From: Rathayibacter sp. SW19
Lineage (GTDB): Bacteria; Actinomycetota; Actinomycetes; Actinomycetales; Microbacteriaceae
Length of the DNA stretch: 64,000 nucleotides
NCBI RefSeq assembly: GCF_030866825.1
Contig: NZ_CP133020.1
Span: 4,650,001-4,714,000, forward strand
Reading direction: 5' to 3'
Under the pieces are notes generated by a model. That model saw only the letters and a list, made by a program, of their open reading frames with translations, was not told where the DNA came from and did no database searches. Of the stretch, positions 59,299 through 64,000 are shown piece by piece. The first letter of the stretch is position 1. Each line of letters opens with the position of its first letter. The translations under genes and the position numbers were made by a program.

Positions 59299-59604
59299 CT
59301 AGGTTTGTCGAGTCAACACGTAAAGCCGTTCTTGAAGATCGTCAAGCAACTGCCTCGCTTGCACCGGACTTAGAAGCGAATCTTGTGGAGGGCGCAACGT
59401 CAGGTCGGCCAGTCCGCCCATACCGGCCACAACGCCATGTAACTCGGCGATTACTTGCCGCCGACGTTCGTCATCGATGGAGCCAGGGTCGGTCAGAATT
59501 GCCTGGCGTGTGGCCAACCAAGACGCATACGTACCGCGGTCACATTCCCTGAGCAACGTCACGATGTCATGAATGACCTCGACTAACCCGGCAGTCGATG
59601 TCAA
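59299..59604 (-). CDS. candidate immunity protein for the orphan RHS toxin tip
   Basis: A 101-residue, mostly helical acidic protein (V-I-H-D-I-V-T-L-L-R-E-C-D, D-D-E-R-R-R-Q-V-I-A-E-L-H). Its ATG 59604 overlaps the stop of the upstream toxin tip as ATGA, the hallmark of a toxin-immunity pair. The sequence resembles small immunity-like proteins found after RHS genes. I cannot name a family. Binding and blocking the adjacent toxin is the inferred job. Confidence 0.6.
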   Translation of the reverse strand: MTSTAGLVEVIHDIVTLLRECDRGTYASWLATRQAILTDPGSIDDERRRQVIAELHGVVAGMGGLADLTLRPPQDSLLSPVQARQLLDDLQERLYVLTRQT

Positions 59605-60080
59605 GGTAAAGTCTCCTTAGTTGCGAGTTTGAACGCGGTCAGAGGATCAAGGCCGCGCGGCAGCAGGGCTTGATGCCCGGCACCGCCAGCCACTTTCCCT
59701 ACGTACATTGGTGTATCAGCCGTCAGCGTGTACGTGGACACTACGTCCGCGTCGTTGCCCCATTTGGCAAGATTAAACAAATCCTCTGCATCTGCCGAGC
59801 TCATCGGCTTCTCAAATCCGAAGAAGGAACCAACACCTTGTTCAGTACTTTCCGCACGATAGAAGGTTGTCCCGGCGTCAAAGGTCTGGACGGCATATTC
59901 GCTGCCCTCGAACGATTCTGCCAGGGAGCCGCCCAGAGCAGGTAGCTCAGCTGTTCCGTCTGACATCAAAACCATCGAGCAGACACCATCCGTGGCCACC
60001 AGGCAGCCAACAACGACTACCACGACAGCCCCAATACCGATCGCCTCTACCCCCGAGGTGGCTGCGCCCGCGAAGTCCAC
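59601..60080 (-). CDS. orphan RHS toxin tip
   Basis: A 159-residue C-terminal fragment of an RHS-type polymorphic toxin. It opens with a hydrophobic Gly/Val stretch (G-I-G-A-V-V-V-V-V-V-G, about 16-26), a usual linker before RHS toxin domains, and in-frame residues upstream (N-P-A-W-G-G-Y-N) extend the RHS core until a TGA. The toxin domain holds T-T-F-Y-R-A-E-S (about 70-77) and G-S-F-F-G-F-E, which recall ADP-ribosyltransferase-like toxin tips, an inference only. No intact RHS core precedes it: an IS110 remnant interrupts the gene. GTG 60080 may serve as an accidental start. Confidence 0.6.
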   Translation of the reverse strand: MDFAGAATSGVEAIGIGAVVVVVVGCLVATDGVCSMVLMSDGTAELPALGGSLAESFEGSEYAVQTFDAGTTFYRAESTEQGVGSFFGFEKPMSSADAEDLFNLAKWGNDADVVSTYTLTADTPMYVGKVAGGAGHQALLPRGLDPLTAFKLATKETLP

Positions 60081-60097
60081 GTTATAGCCACCCCACG

Positions 60098-60226
60098 CCG
60101 GGTTACGTGTCGCACGATCAGTGGGTTCAGTTCACGGCCCGGAAGAAACGTCCTGCGATCGCCAACGCCGCGATCGCCCGCCAGCTGGCCGGCTGGTGCT
60201 GGTCGCTGGCCGTGATGGACGGGTAA
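60098..60226 (+). pseudogene. IS110-family transposase C-terminal remnant
   Basis: On the plus strand A-N-A-A-I-A-R-Q-L-A-G-W-C-W-S-L-A-V-M-D then TAA is the ending of IS110-type transposases, preceded by V-S-H-D-Q-W-V-Q-F-T-A-R-K-K-R-P. Only about 43 codons remain. Its left end abuts the broken RHS core, so this insertion or its deletion scar probably separated the toxin tip from its RHS body. Confidence 0.6.
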
Positions 60227-60478
60227 CCCCTTCAAGACCGCCGTGCGCCGCGACCGCACGTGCCGGCGAACATGTGGAGTGACCCGCTTTCCAGCAATGA
60301 GCAACACGGCCGACAGGTCATGCGACGCCCGATTTTAGACCTGCGGCACCTCTCCAGCCGAACACCTCGCCCTGCGGTAGCCAACCCGCGCATATCAGCC
60401 TGACCATGCGTCGATAAGACATGCTCGACACACCTGGCCGTGGCGCACAGCCCCAGCAGCACCCGAGATTCAGTCTCA

Positions 60479-60535
60479 GGGTTTGTGCTGGCCAGGGCAA
60501 GAGAAAAGCACTCTTGCCCTGGCCAGCACAAACCC
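60479..60535. repeat. perfect 25-bp inverted repeat
   Basis: Arms 60479-60503 and 60511-60535 are perfectly complementary over 25 bases, starting GGGTTTGTGCTGG and ending CCAGCACAAACCC, with loop AAAAGCA. This is far longer than a normal terminator. It sits between two RHS fragments. Confidence 0.85.
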
Positions 60536-60547
60536 AACGGCCATCAA

Positions 60548-60955
60548 CTACGGGCGCAGCTTCAGAATGCCCACTTGACAAAAACCCCCACATATCAGCT
60601 GGCCGCGGCTCAGCATCTCGCCCGAGTTGCCGTTTGGCAGTCCGAGCTCACCACGCACGTTTTCCATCTCAAGGGGATTCTCTGAATACGCGCCCGACAG
60701 GGAGTACGAGGACACCTGACCGATCGGCGTGAAACTCGTCCCCGACAAGACCGCGCTCGACCCCCTGATCGCCGACAGGTTCCCGTTGATGTCATACGCG
60801 AACCGCAACGTCTCCGCCGGCAGGCAACCGGCCGCCGGATCCATTTAGAACGACGCAGTCTCATCCTGAGCGTTGTAACGAGTCGACGCACCCGACTCCG
60901 GGTCTGACCAGTGGATGCAGCCCTTTGGGTAGTCCTGCACGAACCGGCGATTCAC
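60548..60955 (-). pseudogene. RHS/YD-repeat remnant
   Basis: A YD-repeat piece reads F-A-Y-D-I-N-G-N-L-S-A-I-R and S-F-T-P-I-G-Q-V-S-S-Y-S, and upstream W-S-D-P-E-S-G-A-S-T-R-Y-N-A-Q-D ends in a stop at about 60846. It is a separate RHS core fragment unlike the duplicated block at 58739-59128, broken by a stop codon and followed by the long inverted repeat. Confidence 0.65.
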
Positions 60956-62115
60956 GCAGCCTTCCCCTGAGCCAACGAGCCACGCCGCGCCGGCAGGTGG
61001 CGCCAAACGTGCATCTCCCACAAGAGGACCACGACATCAATTGTGGCGACGATCCCGCCGATCAGCCACGGGCTACCAACAATCAAATCCGAGACCACCC
61101 CAACACAGATAACCGCAGCCACACTGCCGCCAACCGCCGCACCAACCCATTCTGCTGCCCGCAACCGAGGAAACACGGCCATCCCCCCCATACGCAAAAG
61201 CATCGCCGACACCCCAACGATTCCACCGCCAACAGCACCAATGCCAACCCCCGCGACGCCCAAAAGTACCAGAATCAGCACCAGCGGGCCATTGCCGCTC
61301 GAACCAGAAGGAAACCCCAGCATCAGCCCCTGCACGACACCGATCACCGCGCCCTGTACCGCGCCCAACAACACCGATACCAGAACGATCGTTCCCGACA
61401 CACCGCCCACACGCCACCAACGATGACGATACGCACTCGGTCGCTTCCCGTTCGGAGTGACCCCGACACCACCAACCACGCCCGACTGAAGTGTCCCGGC
61501 CGCGCTCTGAGGCCGAGCCGGATTCGCGGACAGTGGGGCAGCCTTCTGCGCGACCAAACCCCCAAGCCAGTCCACACCATCCTGATCAGCTGCAGAATCG
61601 CCACGCGCAGTGGCACCATCAACCCGCGCCATCAAGTCCGATACGCGGGCTGACTCTGCCGTGCGGCTCCGGAGCGTGCGTCCGGGTGGTAGAAAGTAGA
61701 ACAGCGCAACCGAACCGACTATGACTATCCCAAAATCTACGACAGTCAGAAGCATCCGAGCGGGATCGAAAACGAACCCGAAAGTCCACCACCACAGCAT
61801 TACCGCGACAAAACACCCTGTCCCGAACGTTGCTGAGATGATCCGCGTCAGAACGTTATTGCGAGTCCACCGTGAACCAAACAGCCGGTTGAACACGTAC
61901 GTCGCAAAACCGACCAATATGCCAGCGACAAACCCCGCAGGTATATAGACAAATACCCAGCCAGCCCAAAATAATGAAACTGGCAACGTGCGCAACCATG
62001 ACTCAGCCGCAGACTCACCGAACGGGAACGCGAAGACGATCACACCAAGCAGCCCGCACCACCACACTGCCTGATGGGAGACCCGCCCACCTGCACCGCC
62101 GCCCATATTGCTCAC
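60952..62115 (-). CDS. large polytopic membrane protein, candidate RHS immunity
   Basis: A 387-residue protein with about ten hydrophobic segments in two groups (about 15-165 and 240-370) separated by a 75-residue polar loop. It starts three bases after the RHS gene stop (62118), so it is in the same transcript. RHS genes are nearly always followed by their immunity gene. A membrane immunity protein would fit a toxin acting at the membrane. I find no known motif; its function is inferred from position only. Confidence 0.6.
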   Translation of the reverse strand: MSNMGGGAGGRVSHQAVWWCGLLGVIVFAFPFGESAAESWLRTLPVSLFWAGWVFVYIPAGFVAGILVGFATYVFNRLFGSRWTRNNVLTRIISATFGTGCFVAVMLWWWTFGFVFDPARMLLTVVDFGIVIVGSVALFYFLPPGRTLRSRTAESARVSDLMARVDGATARGDSAADQDGVDWLGGLVAQKAAPLSANPARPQSAAGTLQSGVVGGVGVTPNGKRPSAYRHRWWRVGGVSGTIVLVSVLLGAVQGAVIGVVQGLMLGFPSGSSGNGPLVLILVLLGVAGVGIGAVGGGIVGVSAMLLRMGGMAVFPRLRAAEWVGAAVGGSVAAVICVGVVSDLIVGSPWLIGGIVATIDVVVLLWEMHVWRHLPARRGSLAQGKAA

Positions 62116-62117
62116 TA

Positions 62118-64000
62118 TTAGTCCATCCGTGCAGATGCATCGCTAGGTGGCTGCTGCAACGTCGGGGCAATGATCACATTCTCGACAGCACGGGAGTACA
62201 CCCACCAAAAACCATAGGTGCCAGCACCATATACCGAATTCGGAACGATACCTCCGAGTGCTTCCTGGTATCGTGCGCTGACGTGCAGGAACGCATGCCC
62301 GCCACGGCCCTGTGTGAACGAGAACGTCACGACACCGGGATACTCCGGGTGCCCAGGCTCGGCCTCGATCGAGTAACCATCCTCACCAATATCGATCACC
62401 TCAATGTTGCCCTTCGCCGACCCGAGTTCAGTCCAAATGTGCTGGCCGACATTGTCCAGCTTCAAGCGCGGCGAGTTGACGGCATTCTGCGCAGGCGGAA
62501 ATACCTCACCGAACTTATCGCGCACGTTGCTGAACAGCTGCTTCGGTTTCATCCCGGTCCTGCCGAGATCATAAGAATGGTCATACCCCATGTTGTACGA
62601 AGACCGGGCGGCAGCAACCACATACCGCCCGTAATCGGAACTCGAGTTCCCCGCCGCACTCGGGGCCGTTCCCGCCTCGGCTGCCGCATAATCGGCGCCG
62701 TTCCCGTTGCTGCGTCCAGTGCTGCCCCCCATACAACTGGTGTGGAAGTTCAACGAATCCACATTCGCCTGATAACACAACCCCGACGGATCAGCCATCG
62801 TGACCGGGTTGTTCCCGGCATACGCATACCCGTTGCTCTGCTGCGGATTCTGTGGCGCCAGGATCGGATCGACAGACAGGAACTTCCCCAACGTGCTGTC
62901 ATACGCCCGCGCACCCAACACGGTCACATTCGCGAACGCATCCGTCACCTGATTCAAAAACCCGTGATCACTGGACCACACCGCCGCGGTACCACGCGAG
63001 TTGCCGTACGGATCCGTGAACCGGTGCACCACCGCCGAGCCGGTCGGAGCCACCTCCACATCCGCCGACCCGTCCACATCCGTACCCACCCACGTCAACA
63101 CACTGCCGGACACCCCCGCCGTCGCGGACCGTTCCGCCACCGGGACATCGTTCGCCCCCGCATACGTGCGCACCGCCGACACCACCGACGAACCCGCCGC
63201 CACAGACAACTGCGTGTCCCCCAAGAACAGCGTCGACCCCGACGGATCCGACCGCAACAACAACATCCCCGACGCGTCATACACATCCTGCTGCGTGCCC
63301 GCCCCCGTCGACACCGACGCAAGCCTCCCAGTCGGACCATACGACAGGCTCTGCCCCGGCCGTGAGGTGGTATCCCCCGCCTGGTCATACCCGTAACCAT
63401 CCGTCCCCGACGACCCGCCCGTGCGAGTCACCTGCTGCACCGCATGCGGATGCGCCCCACCCGCCACCGGATACGTATACGCCGCCCGCGAAACCACACC
63501 GGCCGGGGTTGTTATGGTCTCGTTGGTGCGGTTGCCGGTTCCCGGATCCACCGTGAACGCTTCCCAATACGGGGCAGGACCCCCCAAACCGGATGCGGCC
63601 GGCGCGACCGTGCAATCACCCGCACCCGGCGTCCACGCCGCCGTCAAATCATGCACATAGTCATACCCGAAACACTGCGTATCCGAACCCGTGGCCCCAC
63701 CCACACCAACCGTGCCCGACGTCACCGCCTTCGTCACATCCCCCGCGTTATCCCTCGTGTACTGCCGGTCCGCCTGCACCGTGTACACGCCCGCGGTCAA
63801 AGTGCCGTCCTTGATCTCGGTGACCGCACCAGTCGCATTGTCATACCCATACGTCGAATACAACGCATTCGTCCCCGGACGAGACAACTGACCCACCTGA
63901 CCAATCGCCGTATACGTCGTCTGCAAATACCCACTCAACCCAAACAGGGTGCCCAACCGGCCAAAACCGTCATACCCATACCGCAACCGCTCCGACGGCA
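62118..64000 (-). CDS. RHS/YD-repeat polymorphic toxin, 5' end outside the window
   Basis: At least 622 residues of an RHS protein; its start lies beyond base 64000. Many Y-D-x-x-G-x YD repeats are visible (Y-G-Y-D-N-A-T-G, Y-G-Y-D-Q-A-G-D), ending in the RHS core signature with S-V-D-P-I-L and Y-A-Y-A-G-N-N-P-V-T-M-A-D-P-S-G-L near 62775. The last 219 residues are a unique tip with L-F-S-N-V-R-D-K-F-G-E, S-F-T-Q-G-R-G-G-H-A-F and two Trp. RHS cores form a hollow shell that carries the tip; the tip is normally a toxin. The tip is not like the orphan tip at 59601-60080. Confidence 0.88.
   Translation of the reverse strand, partial: PSERLRYGYDGFGRLGTLFGLSGYLQTTYTAIGQVGQLSRPGTNALYSTYGYDNATGAVTEIKDGTLTAGVYTVQADRQYTRDNAGDVTKAVTSGTVGVGGATGSDTQCFGYDYVHDLTAAWTPGAGDCTVAPAASGLGGPAPYWEAFTVDPGTGNRTNETITTPAGVVSRAAYTYPVAGGAHPHAVQQVTRTGGSSGTDGYGYDQAGDTTSRPGQSLSYGPTGRLASVSTGAGTQQDVYDASGMLLLRSDPSGSTLFLGDTQLSVAAGSSVVSAVRTYAGANDVPVAERSATAGVSGSVLTWVGTDVDGSADVEVAPTGSAVVHRFTDPYGNSRGTAAVWSSDHGFLNQVTDAFANVTVLGARAYDSTLGKFLSVDPILAPQNPQQSNGYAYAGNNPVTMADPSGLCYQANVDSLNFHTSCMGGSTGRSNGNGADYAAAEAGTAPSAAGNSSSDYGRYVVAAARSSYNMGYDHSYDLGRTGMKPKQLFSNVRDKFGEVFPPAQNAVNSPRLKLDNVGQHIWTELGSAKGNIEVIDIGEDGYSIEAEPGHPEYPGVVTFSFTQGRGGHAFLHVSARYQEALGGIVPNSVYGAGTYGFWWVYSRAVENVIIAPTLQQPPSDASARMD

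Noticed and set aside
61043..61430. Plus-strand Pro/Thr-rich reading frame opposite the membrane protein
   Set aside because: It is the antisense shadow of the hydrophobic minus-strand gene, as shown by its Pro/Ile/Thr repeats.

Overview
The window is high-GC DNA with actinobacterial gene content: a rplI-rpsR-ssb-rpsF block beside dnaB, an MshA-type glycosyltransferase with a PIG-L deacetylase, ATGA/GTGA gene overlaps, an IdeR/DtxR-like iron box, a Zur-like zinc box, and many genes whose start codon sits 6-8 bases after a TANNNT hexamer (likely leaderless mRNAs). The short scattered repeats (GGTCTCGATACG...CTACTCGACC and GGTCCCTGAGCGGAGCCGAAGGG) and the overall gene set point to the family Microbacteriaceae. 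This is inference; there is no rRNA gene in the window to settle it, and I saw no tRNA gene or CRISPR array.

Layout. 0.1-2.1 kb: toxin-antitoxin island (RelE/HigB-like toxin, XRE antitoxin, Phd-VapC pair). 2.2-5.6 kb: divergent FAD monooxygenase and amidohydrolase, probably one catabolic locus. 5.7-8.5 kb: zinc ABC importer with a Zur-like box. 8.7-13.7 kb: aminotransferase plus a branched-chain 2-oxoacid/pyruvate dehydrogenase E1a-E1b-E2 operon. 13.8-18.6 kb: small membrane proteins, a secretion-like two-gene unit and purB. 18.8-22.5 kb: ABC exporter plus two-component system operon. 22.6-26.6 kb: membrane transporters, including a ZIP-family transporter with an iron-type operator. 26.6-30.2 kb: psuG-psuK-trpF cluster with a divergent LysR regulator. 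30.3-33.0 kb: an MFS exporter and an anchored peptidase-like protein.

33-53 kb is an accessory region with sparse genes, long non-coding stretches and decayed mobile DNA: an IS21-like end, two internally deleted serine recombinases, a frameshifted hsdR tail and a frameshifted hypothetical gene. It carries a dispersed degenerate repeat family (about ten copies, all in one orientation), a compact multi-hairpin element at 33.3-33.4 kb, a RhuM-Fic protein next to a perfect palindrome, a self-operator-bearing Clp_N-HTH protein, and two MarR/hydrolase divergent pairs with clear palindromic operators.

52.9-58.7 kb returns to core genes (dnaB, rplI, rpsR, ssb, rpsF, glycosyltransferase, deacetylase). 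58.7-64 kb is a polymorphic-toxin (RHS/YD-repeat) locus on the minus strand. A large RHS protein runs off the right edge with a unique C-terminal domain, and a large membrane protein follows three bases downstream as candidate immunity. Further along lie a decayed RHS segment, an IS110 remnant, a perfect 25-bp inverted repeat, an orphan RHS tip with a 4-bp overlapping immunity gene, and a duplicated RHS block. This looks like a toxin-tip cassette array in which old toxin-immunity modules are retained behind a working RHS gene, and it is the most interesting system in the window.
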